Shown one piece after another: positions 6,121 to 12,903 of a stretch of 13,409 bases of DNA. Made by a program: the position numbers and the translations under genes. The notes under the pieces are model-generated. The model did not search any database. It saw only the letters and a program-made list of their open reading frames with translations, and had not been told where the DNA came from. Each line of letters begins with the position of its first letter. Position 1 is the stretch's first letter. This DNA is from Candidatus Zixiibacteriota bacterium (GTDB taxonomy: Bacteria > Zixibacteria > MSB-5A5 > GN15 > FEB-12): contig JACZYS010000024.1 in NCBI GenBank assembly GCA_022570975.1, positions 4,600 to 18,008 of the forward strand, written 5' to 3'.

Positions 6121-7617
6121 TCATCCTACTTTGAGTTTTTCAATTTTTGGAATTACAGCCAAGACCGGGATGCCTAAGACATCTTCCACATCTTCCACTC
6201 TCTTGAAACTGGCATCAAACAGTTCCTTCAACAGTACAAAAGTACCGCCAATTACGAGACCTAAAATTAGTCCGAGAATTGAGATTTTTGTTCTATCCGG
6301 TGATACCGGTTCAAGCGGTACTCTCGCCGGCTCAATTACTTTATATTTTGTTCTTTCTCTTGCCTGCTCGGTAAGAATTTGCACTGTAGTTTCTTCTGAC
6401 TTAAAGGCATCTCTGTATTTTCGTGCATCTTCTACCCTGTTTTTGAGTTCACTTATTTGAGCCGTAAGTCTTGGTACCAGATTTATTCTTTCTTCCATAG
6501 AAGTAAAAGATTCTTTCACCATATCTTTTCTTTTTTCGAGAAGTTTCAATTTTTCATCTTGCCAGAGATAATTTTTTACCAGCGCAATTTGATCAGAGTT
6601 AAAATTACTAAATTCATTTTCAACAATAGTGCCAACTATTTTTTCTGCATCCCCCAAGCGATCGGCAATGCGGATGTTGTTTGTAACTACTTTTTGCCCA
6701 GTCCACTGATATTTTTCTACCATCTCAGACCTGTCTGTTATGAGAGTCGCAAATTGCGATTTGACCTGCTTTAAGTTGCTGTTGCTTCTTAGCCGGGGAC
6801 TTTTTATCCCTGAATCACTCAGCCTTGAAGCGGCATTCTCTTTTGATCTTTTCGTATCTCTTATTTCCCGAGCTAATTTATTCAGTTCTGATTGAATACC
6901 GTGGCGATTCTGCTCAGAAGAAATTACAGACGAAAGAGTAACTTTAGAAAGTTTCGTCTGCGCCAAAGTAAGCGAGTCTATTACCTGTTTATAATGAATC
7001 TCTGTTTTTTCAAGCTGGAGGTCGGCAAAATTTTGATTGTCCAAAATCTTTTCCAGTTCATATTTTGTCTTTTCTTTTTCCATTATCGCCGTTAATTCGG
7101 TAACCAAATCCTTTGCCAGAACGGCTTTGTTTGATTTCACGGTCAACTTTATCTGATCAGCACCTACAAATATCACAGAAATCTTCTTCCTCAAATCTTC
7201 AAGCAGCAAGTCCGTTTTCAGTTTAAGTAGCGAAAATGACGGATAAGCGATTTTCATTTTCTCAGCTTTGGCAATTATTGCAGGGTTATCGCCTAAGTTC
7301 AAATTTTCAATCAACTGCACCAAATATGTCTGTGATTTCAATTCGTTCTGAAGAGCATCCAGCTTGCGAAGTCGGTCACTTGAGGATTCCCTCCTAAACG
7401 TATTACCACCTATTATGCTGATCAACTCTCTTGATACTGAACCCGGTTTGTCTATCCAGATAATTGTTGAAGCTGAGTATTCTTTCTCTATCAAGAAAGA
7501 ACCGGCATATGCAGAGAGGGTGGCAATTATGACCGGAAGAATAAAGAGCCATTTCCTTTTGATGAGAACTGAGAAAATTTCTCTTAAGTCTAAAGTTTTG
7601 TCCAAGCTATTGTTCAT
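6121..7617 (-). CDS. Wzz/GumC-type polysaccharide chain-length determinant (no kinase domain)
   Basis: The 498-aa product has the Wzz architecture. After LDLREIFSVLIKRKW comes membrane helix 1 (about 23-42), then a Wzz-type strand region (EKEYSASTIIWID), a large periplasmic part of roughly 400 residues with long coiled-coil-like helices (about 190-400), and the Pro-rich motif EPARVPLEPVSPDR (about 429-442) just before membrane helix 2 (about 445-466). The short cytoplasmic end (FKRVEDVEDVLGIPVLAVIP) is the linker that in Wzc/GumC-like proteins leads into the tyrosine kinase domain; here the chain stops soon after at residue 498. The kinase is a separate protein encoded two genes on, the CpsC/CpsD arrangement. 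ATG at 7617 lies 9 bp after the export gene. The periplasmic part is longer than in classical O-antigen Wzz, closer to the GumC/XrtA-associated type. Confidence 0.88.
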   Translation of the reverse strand: MNNSLDKTLDLREIFSVLIKRKWLFILPVIIATLSAYAGSFLIEKEYSASTIIWIDKPGSVSRELISIIGGNTFRRESSSDRLRKLDALQNELKSQTYLVQLIENLNLGDNPAIIAKAEKMKIAYPSFSLLKLKTDLLLEDLRKKISVIFVGADQIKLTVKSNKAVLAKDLVTELTAIMEKEKTKYELEKILDNQNFADLQLEKTEIHYKQVIDSLTLAQTKLSKVTLSSVISSEQNRHGIQSELNKLAREIRDTKRSKENAASRLSDSGIKSPRLRSNSNLKQVKSQFATLITDRSEMVEKYQWTGQKVVTNNIRIADRLGDAEKIVGTIVENEFSNFNSDQIALVKNYLWQDEKLKLLEKRKDMVKESFTSMEERINLVPRLTAQISELKNRVEDARKYRDAFKSEETTVQILTEQARERTKYKVIEPARVPLEPVSPDRTKISILGLILGLVIGGTFVLLKELFDASFKRVEDVEDVLGIPVLAVIPKIEKLKVG

Positions 7618-7626
7618 ATTGTTAAA

Positions 7627-8601
7627 TTACCTGCTGTCACCTTTGGCACGGCTATATATAAGAAGGCCGGAGGTTGCGATACCGGCGACGGTTGCGATTG
7701 TGCCCCAGTCAATTCCAAAAAGTCCGCCTGCTTTTTTGAAAGGGATAATAAAAGTATCCTCTTTCATGACTATATATCTGGCCGGTTTTCCTTTTTTGGA
7801 ATATTCTTCCAAATCTATCAGAATTGTTGTGGCATAGGCTCCATCTTTGCTTATCACTTTTACCTTTGATAAATCTGCCTTCTCGGTAGGCCCGCCGGCA
7901 TATGCCAGAGCCTCAAGTAAATCTATATTCTCTTCAAACTTAATAGCACCCGGTCTGTTGACGGCACCCAATATGTAAATCAGGTTTTTTCTGTCAATCT
8001 GCCTGCTCAACTCCCCCGTGGGAAGCCCGGCCGGGCTGCGAGGAATCTCAATTGTATCTTCCCGGTCAATTTCTGGCAAATTGTTTAAGGTGCCGTTACT
8101 GATTGCTTCAGAAACATTGACTATCTCAACTTTTCCGGCCTCTTTTCCTCCCCTGATAATTGTCACTCTGCTCAAGTCACCTGACTCGGTTATGTTGCCG
8201 GCCTCATTTATTATCGTCCAGATATCCGGTATTTTCTCGAAAGTAAATTTACCCGGTTTTTTCACCTCACCGGAAACAAAAATATATTGATAATTATAGG
8301 ATATGACTCTGACTACAACCTGAGAAATAGAATTGTTGAGGCGAGAAATCTTCTTGACTATTTCGTTTTGGATCTGAGTGGTTGTCTTGTCTTTGACACT
8401 GATTTCACCAATAATATCAAGTGTAATTGTTCCGTTTAGGCTTACTCTAACCAGGGTGTTAAGGTCCTTATCTTGCCAGAATTTGATTTCAAGCTGGTCT
8501 TCCGGACCAACTTTATAGTCCGCAAAGGCAAGATGTGATGATAACAAAATTATGAAAATTATAAAAGTTTTTATCGGTATTATCCGGCAAAGAGTATCCA
8601 T
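7627..8601 (-). CDS. Polysaccharide export protein (Wza/OPX-like, two SLBB domains)
   Basis: The 324-aa product has a hydrophobic signal segment ending in AFA (residue 27), then DYKVGPEDQLEIKFW, the classical start of the Poly_export domain (about 28-102). A first SLBB domain follows (YIFVSGEVKKPGKFTF, about 106-187) and a second (IYILGAVNRPGAIKF, about 208-287), each with the G.V..PG signature. A hydrophobic C-terminal helix (about 298-317, TIATVAGIATSGLLIY) is followed by a short basic end. In Wza-type proteins the C-terminal helix makes the outer-membrane pore; this helix could do that or anchor the protein otherwise. The only Cys is residue 5, so no lipobox is visible, unlike E. coli Wza. 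It is the first gene of the EPS operon, about 67 bases downstream of the predicted transcription start, with an AAGGAAAG ribosome site. Confidence 0.9.
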   Translation of the reverse strand: MDTLCRIIPIKTFIIFIILLSSHLAFADYKVGPEDQLEIKFWQDKDLNTLVRVSLNGTITLDIIGEISVKDKTTTQIQNEIVKKISRLNNSISQVVVRVISYNYQYIFVSGEVKKPGKFTFEKIPDIWTIINEAGNITESGDLSRVTIIRGGKEAGKVEIVNVSEAISNGTLNNLPEIDREDTIEIPRSPAGLPTGELSRQIDRKNLIYILGAVNRPGAIKFEENIDLLEALAYAGGPTEKADLSKVKVISKDGAYATTILIDLEEYSKKGKPARYIVMKEDTFIIPFKKAGGLFGIDWGTIATVAGIATSGLLIYSRAKGDSR

Positions 8602-8674
8602 CTCTAACTTCTTTCCTTAAAACAACTTATTATTTTTAAAGTCGGCATTTGTCCTGATTTAATTTATGCTATCT

Positions 8675-8703
8675 AATATAGAGAATGCTTGAAAAGCTGT
8701 AAA
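8675..8703 (-). promoter_or_regulatory. Sigma70-like promoter of the EPS operon
   Basis: On the minus strand TTTACA (8698-8703) and TATATT (8675-8680) are separated by exactly 17 bases; each matches the consensus in five of six positions. Transcription would begin near 8668, giving a 5' leader of about 67 bases before the export-protein ATG. It lies in the 197-bp gap after the diguanylate cyclase gene, the widest gap in the window, which fits an operon boundary. No sigma54-type site was seen there. Confidence 0.55.
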
Positions 8704-8784
8704 GAATAAACAGTTATTGATTTTGTCTGATTATTAGAATAAATGGCTTATAGTCTTGATGTATCCTGTTGTACTAAAGTGACT

Positions 8785-8807
8785 TATACGGGAAAACCCT
8801 ATACGGG
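8785..8807. repeat. Paired TATACGGG repeat with inverted centre at the end of the diguanylate cyclase gene
   Basis: TATACGGG occurs at 8785-8792 and again at 8800-8807, 15 bp apart. Between them GGG-AAAA-CCC (8790-8799) makes the first copy part of an imperfect inverted repeat, TATA-c-GGG-AAAA-CCC-TATA. It spans the stop codon of the cyclase (8799-8801) and lies about 80-110 bp upstream of the EPS promoter. No T-run follows on the minus strand, so it is not a standard terminator. It could be a protein-binding site or a 3' stabilising hairpin. Confidence 0.35.
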
Positions 8808-9980
8808 TTCTTCTTCATGAATCAGAAAACTGTTCTTACCGGACTCTTTGGCTTTCAAAAGGGCCATGTCAGCAATATAAATGAGTTTCTTAGGGGTTGT
8901 GGCATGGGCAGGATAAATTGCCGCCCCCAACGAGATGGAACATTTGATTTTATCTTTATTTTCTTCAATGGTAAAGCAAAACTCTTGCACTTCCCTTTTA
9001 AGCCGATTCATAAATGCCCGACAGGTATCTTCGTCAACTTCCGGCATAATAATACAGAATTCATCGCCGCCATATCGAGCCACAATATCGATTGACCTAA
9101 TCGTACCTTTAATTATAGAAGCAAGTTTTCTCAGTATTTCATCACCGGCAAGATGTCCATACTTATCATTGATCTGTTTTAAACCATCCAAATCAAAAAA
9201 GACTAAAGAGAGTTTTCTCTTGTATCTTTTGCAGCGGTTAATTTCTTCACCCAGCCTTTTGTTGAAGTAACGGTAATTTGAAAGACCGGTCAGGCTGTCT
9301 GTGTATGAGAGCTCTTTCATCTTGCTAAAACTGTCCGCATTTTCAAAAAGCTCAATTGCATATGCGCGGAAATTATCCAGGCGGTTGCCGATTAGTTTTC
9401 CGCTTTTCTCCTCCCAGATAAGGAGACCGTTGGTTGTTTTGGATATTGGGAATAGTGAAAGATAATAAAGTTCTATACCTTCAAGCTGGACGGCCAACTC
9501 TTTCACACCTTCGACCGATTCATCCAGCTGAGAGATTTCATATGTTTTTCCCGAATCAAGTGCATCCACAATTTTATTTAGTTTCAATTTAAGTTTCATT
9601 GTTAAAGTTCGTTTCTGGATTCCCTGGATTAACAAATTTGAAAATGAAGAATCCGGCGATGGTACCAGCAGAGCAACTTTCTCCAGAGAGAGTGCAAATT
9701 TGATTGACTTGAGAATATCGGTTGTAAGCATCTCCGTATCTTTTTGATTTACTAATCTCAAGACTCTTTTGTTAAAGAGGTTGCTGCCTGACTCAATAAC
9801 AAATCTGTTTTCTGTGAGTCCCTGTTTTTCCATTTTCATTTTTTTAGTCAGATCATTTGCAGATGTGGAAGCACCCGTCAAGTTTTGAGACTTTTTGTAA
9901 AAGTAAACAGTAACAAAATAGACGACGATGGCGGTCAAAAAAATTGTGACAGTTATTGTAAGCCAAAAAGATAATATCAT
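8799..9980 (-). CDS. Membrane-anchored GAF-like/GGDEF diguanylate cyclase
   Basis: The 393-aa product has an N-terminal membrane helix (about 4-27), a linker, a GAF-like region (about 75-215, including LEKVALLVPSPDSSFSNLL and YYLSLFPISKTTNGLLIWEE) and a GGDEF domain (about 225-388). The catalytic core is intact: YTDSLTGLSNYRYF opens the domain, FFDLDGLKQIND gives the metal-binding D263, and RYGGDEF places the GGDEF signature at 304-308. An R-x-x-D inhibitory site (RSID, 295-298) lies five residues upstream, so product inhibition is expected. The enzyme should make c-di-GMP from two GTP at the inner face of the membrane. It is the last gene of the signalling block and directly precedes the EPS operon, whose synthesis c-di-GMP commonly stimulates in other systems. 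ATG at 9980 has only a weak ribosome site. Another inverted repeat and a weak promoter lie upstream. Confidence 0.9.
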   Translation of the reverse strand: MILSFWLTITVTIFLTAIVVYFVTVYFYKKSQNLTGASTSANDLTKKMKMEKQGLTENRFVIESGSNLFNKRVLRLVNQKDTEMLTTDILKSIKFALSLEKVALLVPSPDSSFSNLLIQGIQKRTLTMKLKLKLNKIVDALDSGKTYEISQLDESVEGVKELAVQLEGIELYYLSLFPISKTTNGLLIWEEKSGKLIGNRLDNFRAYAIELFENADSFSKMKELSYTDSLTGLSNYRYFNKRLGEEINRCKRYKRKLSLVFFDLDGLKQINDKYGHLAGDEILRKLASIIKGTIRSIDIVARYGGDEFCIIMPEVDEDTCRAFMNRLKREVQEFCFTIEENKDKIKCSISLGAAIYPAHATTPKKLIYIADMALLKAKESGKNSFLIHEEEPV

Positions 9981-9992
9981 AATGTTTCGGTC

Positions 9993-10015
9993 ACAGGTTA
10001 AAAATTAACTACTGT
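9993..10015. repeat. Inverted repeat in the diguanylate cyclase leader
   Basis: ACAG-GTTAA-AAA-TTAAC-ta-CTGT: 9-bp arms with a 2-base bulge and a 3-base centre. It ends 12 bases before the cyclase ATG and overlaps the start point expected from the weak promoter just upstream. GTTAA also recurs on the plus strand at 10014-10018 and 10032-10036, giving three copies about 17-18 bp apart. This fits either an operator or an mRNA leader hairpin. Confidence 0.4.
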
Positions 10016-10018
10016 TAA

Positions 10019-10046
10019 AAGATAATCAATTGTTAATATTCGTCAA
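10019..10046 (-). promoter_or_regulatory. Weak candidate promoter for the diguanylate cyclase
   Basis: On the minus strand TTGACG (10041-10046, five of six) and TATCTT (10019-10024, four of six) are separated by 16 bases, in the 73-bp gap between the 94-aa gene and the cyclase. The -10 match is poor; read-through from the partner-switch genes is equally likely. Confidence 0.28.
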
Positions 10047-10053
10047 CCAAAAC

Positions 10054-10338
10054 TTATGCCCGATAAGCGTTTCTGGCAAATCTGAACCGTGCCTTGCGGC
10101 TTGAGAGCTTTTTCTTTTTTAAGATTCGAAATAGTCTCCACCAGCTTATGCTTGCTGTTACCGAACTTTTGTTTATTAATGTCTTCAGCTCAGATATGGT
10201 CATGAACGGGTCTTGTTTTATTAAACCAGAGATTTCATTGAAAAGCGGGGATTCTGTTAAATCTGTTAAATTGTTTTCTGTGGCTGCCTTTGGTTTTGAT
10301 GAAAACAGACTGCCGGCGAAAGTGTCAATAATTGTCAA
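10054..10338 (-). CDS. Small basic protein, helix-turn-helix-like C-terminus, TTG start
   Basis: The frame encodes 94 aa from TTG at 10338. No in-frame ATG or GTG exists upstream before the stop at 10369-10371, and the ribosome site is poor. It starts 2 bp after the STAS stop, so translation probably depends on coupling or frameshifting from that gene. I do not recognise the family. Residues 1-30 are polar; about 34-94 form a helix-rich, strongly basic unit: DPFMTISELKTLINKSSVT, then SISWWRLFRILKKKKLSSR, then KARFRFARNAYRA. The ISEL...W.L...LK pattern resembles a winged-helix or transposase-type helix-turn-helix, so nucleic-acid binding is possible. Its place between a STAS antagonist and a diguanylate cyclase suggests a part in the same pathway. 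The opposite strand has an overlapping ATG frame, judged to be a shadow. Confidence that it is translated is moderate. Confidence 0.6.
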   Translation of the reverse strand: MTIIDTFAGSLFSSKPKAATENNLTDLTESPLFNEISGLIKQDPFMTISELKTLINKSSVTASISWWRLFRILKKKKLSSRKARFRFARNAYRA

Positions 10339-10340
10339 TT

Positions 10341-10745
10341 TTATCTTGGTTTGTTTTTGGCTTTTTTTTTACCGTTTAGGTTCGGTGAGCCGGCACCAAA
10401 ATCTACCCTTGCATATTCCAATGAATCAAACGTCTTGAGCACGTTTTCAAATTCCAAAAGCTCGTATATTTCATAGACATCTTCGCTCAAATTGACGAGT
10501 TTAATATCACCTTTACTATTCCGAGCTTCTTTTATCTTTGAAATAAAAATCCCCCATCCGGCCGAAGAGACATAATCTACACCGGACAAATCTACAATAA
10601 TTTTATATCTCTGTCTGTTCATCAGCGAGTTGAAAACCTGTTCCAGTTCACTGGAAGTTACGGTGTCAATGACACCGTCAACCCTGATTTCTGTTATATC
10701 TTTGTTCTCTTTTTCGTTAAGAGAAATTCTTATTTCGCTGTCCAT
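10341..10745 (-). CDS. STAS-domain anti-sigma factor antagonist (SpoIIAA/RsbV-like)
   Basis: The 134-aa product is a single STAS domain (about 5-112) with a short basic tail. The signature KIIVDLSGVDYVSSAGWGIF (48-67) contains the SSAG motif in which Ser61 is the usual phosphorylation site; I map S60/S61 by motif, not alignment. In partner switching the unphosphorylated form binds an RsbW-type kinase and releases its target, and a PP2C phosphatase restores that form. Both activities are carried by the protein encoded just upstream, so this is the natural substrate. The tail after residue 115 ends in GKKKAKNKPR; it is encoded by a run of nine A (10362-10370) that could slip into the frame of the next gene. 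ATG at 10745 follows a 78-bp gap with no convincing promoter. Confidence 0.88.
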   Translation of the reverse strand: MDSEIRISLNEKENKDITEIRVDGVIDTVTSSELEQVFNSLMNRQRYKIIVDLSGVDYVSSAGWGIFISKIKEARNSKGDIKLVNLSEDVYEIYELLEFENVLKTFDSLEYARVDFGAGSPNLNGKKKAKNKPR

Positions 10746-10823
10746 AAATCCGTTTTTCTTTAATCGCTTATTCTAATCTTTTCTTAAACAAAATAAAGGA
10801 TGGATGCGACGGCAAGATAAAAA

Positions 10824-12866
10824 CTATTTTTTACTTTTTGATTTAATTTTGGTTTTGATCTGTTTTGTTTCGACAGGAGATGCTTGTTTTTTCTTTTCGG
10901 AAGAAGAATTTGATTTTTTTCTGGCTACTATAAAGGTTATGTCATCGTGTTGATTATCAAACCCTGAGAAAGAATCAATTTCATCTTTGATTCTATCACA
11001 CAACAATGATAATTCATCATTTTCATGTATCGATGCGACATGGCCAACAAATTTTGCAAGGTTCTCCAAGCCGTATTGGTTTCCGTTTTTATCTCTGGCC
11101 TCGTTTAAGCCATCGGTAAAGATAAACATCAAGTCGCCTTCCTTAAGGACTATCTTCCTCTCTTCTAATGTCTCTTCAAAGGACTTATCCAGAGTGTCAC
11201 TTATCCCCAGAGGCATTCCTTTTGGATTAATAAGTAGCAGCCTTTCAGTAGATGCCTGGTAATGGATAAGGGGATTGTGCCCGGCCGACGAAAAATTCAC
11301 ATTATCTTTGGAATCATCATAAATAACCATCATTACGGTTACAAATATTCCCGGGGGGATATTCTCTGCAAGGTAATTATTCACTTTGTTAAGAATTTTT
11401 TTCGATGAGCTCTCATTGACAGAAAATATTCTTATGACCGTCTTAAGCATTGACATTACCAAAGAGGCCGGGACACCTTTGCCGGAAACATCGGCAACTA
11501 CCAGACAATAGCTGTTTTCTGATACTTCAAAAACATCGTAAAGGTCACCTCCAACAATAGAGGCCGCCTGATAGTGGGCGTCTATTTCCAAATTCTTAAT
11601 TTCAGGTAGTCTGGTAGGTAATAAAGTTTTTTGAATTTCTGCGGCAAGTTCTATTTCTTTGGCCAGTTTTTCTCTTTTTATAATATTTTCTTTGTCCCTG
11701 TTGAGCCGGGTCAGCATCTGGTTGAAAGCTCTTGAGATTTCAAAAAACTCCTCGGCACCTTCTAAAGGGAGTTCTGTTTCTAGCTCTCCGGAAGTAAAGC
11801 GACGCACCTTTTCTGTTATCCTTGCAATGGGGCGGACGAAATGATTGGAAAGCAAGTAAATGCCCAGCACTCCAAAGAGCAGGAGAACTACAGTCAATAA
11901 AATTATCTGGTTTCTGGCTTCGGTCAGTTTTGAAATTAAGATATCGGCAGAATATATAAGATGGACCTTTCCAATTTCCAGAGCTCCGGTTTTGATTGGG
12001 ATCATGATGTAGTTGAGATTTTCATTATCTATAACAATTGGCTGTGGCTCCGAAATAATCTTAGGGTCTATTGATTCAGGAATTCTGTACTTGTTTCTGA
12101 TATTGGTGATTTCATCAGAATGGGCGACAATAATTCCCGAACCGTCGGTGAGGACAATCAGTCTTATTTCCTGATTGGAGCGAAGGTAGCTTACTATCAA
12201 TTGGTCAAACTCTACATCTGAGCGCTGATTGATAATATAACCGGCGGCCTGGTCGGCGACAGTTGTGCCCAATGCTTCCACCCGGTCATCAAGATGAGAT
12301 TTTAGTTGGTTGGTGGTTGTAAAGTCCATGAAATAAAAAGAGACGGCAACAATGGTTGAGACAACGGCAAAGGTCCAGACAGAAAACATAACTCGCAAAG
12401 ACAAGAGACGCCTGATGAGGGGTCTGTTGCCTGACTTGATAACTAAGAGTCGTTTTGTCATTCTGAGTTCATTAATTCCGGAGGTTGAGATATATTCTAC
12501 CGAATCCATAATTTTCTTGATCAGATAGAAACCAAGCCCGCCTTTTCTGCCGGTCTCTACCAGTTTTTCCAGATTTACAGAGCTGTTTTCATCGGGGGTA
12601 AAAGAGCGGCCGGTGTCAATGAGCGAAAAGACAATTAATTTCTTATAGATTACAATTTTTAGATTTATTTTCCCCTTTTCATAGAGATAAGCATGGCGGA
12701 TAATGTTGGTGACACCTTCCTCTATGGCCAGGGTTACGGAAGATATAGCTTTTTTGGAAAGGGAAGTGGCCAGACAGCTCTCTTTTGTTAGCCGAATGAT
12801 GCTCTCTAAGTTCTTTTCCTCAGCATCGTATTCGGCATTTATCTCTTTTATTGGTCTGCTAAACAT
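10824..12866 (-). CDS. Anti-sigma kinase domain fused to membrane sensor, HAMP and SpoIIE/PP2C phosphatase
   Basis: The 680-aa product carries both arms of a partner switch. Residues 1-145 are an RsbW/SpoIIAB-like HATPase: N-box AIEEGVTNIIRHAY (47-60, N54), DTG (84-86) and a glycine lid GRKGGLGFYLI (106-116). Membrane helix 1 (about 159-180) and helix 2 (about 319-340) flank an extracytoplasmic region of roughly 140 residues with a Cache/PAS-like pattern (IRLIVLTDGSGIIVAHS, 234-250). A HAMP domain (about 341-392, VRPIARITEKVRRF) and a helical linker lead to a SpoIIE-type PP2C domain (about 428-648). Metal-site residues are present: GGDLYD (D441, D444), ADVSGKG (D459), FTDGLNEA (D585), HDDITF (D641, D642). 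A Lys/Ser-rich tail ends the protein. It should phosphorylate and dephosphorylate the STAS protein encoded next. ATG at 12866 has no clear ribosome site; it lies 37 bp after the TPR gene. Confidence 0.9.
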   Translation of the reverse strand: MFSRPIKEINAEYDAEEKNLESIIRLTKESCLATSLSKKAISSVTLAIEEGVTNIIRHAYLYEKGKINLKIVIYKKLIVFSLIDTGRSFTPDENSSVNLEKLVETGRKGGLGFYLIKKIMDSVEYISTSGINELRMTKRLLVIKSGNRPLIRRLLSLRVMFSVWTFAVVSTIVAVSFYFMDFTTTNQLKSHLDDRVEALGTTVADQAAGYIINQRSDVEFDQLIVSYLRSNQEIRLIVLTDGSGIIVAHSDEITNIRNKYRIPESIDPKIISEPQPIVIDNENLNYIMIPIKTGALEIGKVHLIYSADILISKLTEARNQIILLTVVLLLFGVLGIYLLSNHFVRPIARITEKVRRFTSGELETELPLEGAEEFFEISRAFNQMLTRLNRDKENIIKREKLAKEIELAAEIQKTLLPTRLPEIKNLEIDAHYQAASIVGGDLYDVFEVSENSYCLVVADVSGKGVPASLVMSMLKTVIRIFSVNESSSKKILNKVNNYLAENIPPGIFVTVMMVIYDDSKDNVNFSSAGHNPLIHYQASTERLLLINPKGMPLGISDTLDKSFEETLEERKIVLKEGDLMFIFTDGLNEARDKNGNQYGLENLAKFVGHVASIHENDELSLLCDRIKDEIDSFSGFDNQHDDITFIVARKKSNSSSEKKKQASPVETKQIKTKIKSKSKK

Positions 12867-12903
12867 AATGGGGTCTTAGTTTTGTTTCCTGTCAATCGTT
12901 TTA

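Noticed and set aside
7364..7837. Plus-strand 157-codon frame opposite the Wzz-like and export genes
   Set aside because: It is fully antisense to two confidently identified genes and has no recognisable domain or ribosome site.
10094..10438. Plus-strand ATG frame of 114 codons opposite the 94-aa gene
   Set aside because: All other genes run on the minus strand, the frame overlaps the STAS gene and the 94-aa gene, and its product is Phe-rich with no recognisable pattern. It is treated as a shadow, although the minus-strand gene lacks an ATG.
12867..12903. A terminator or promoter between the TPR gene and the kinase/phosphatase gene
   Set aside because: The 37-bp gap has no hairpin with a T-run and no pair of promoter boxes; co-transcription is simpler.
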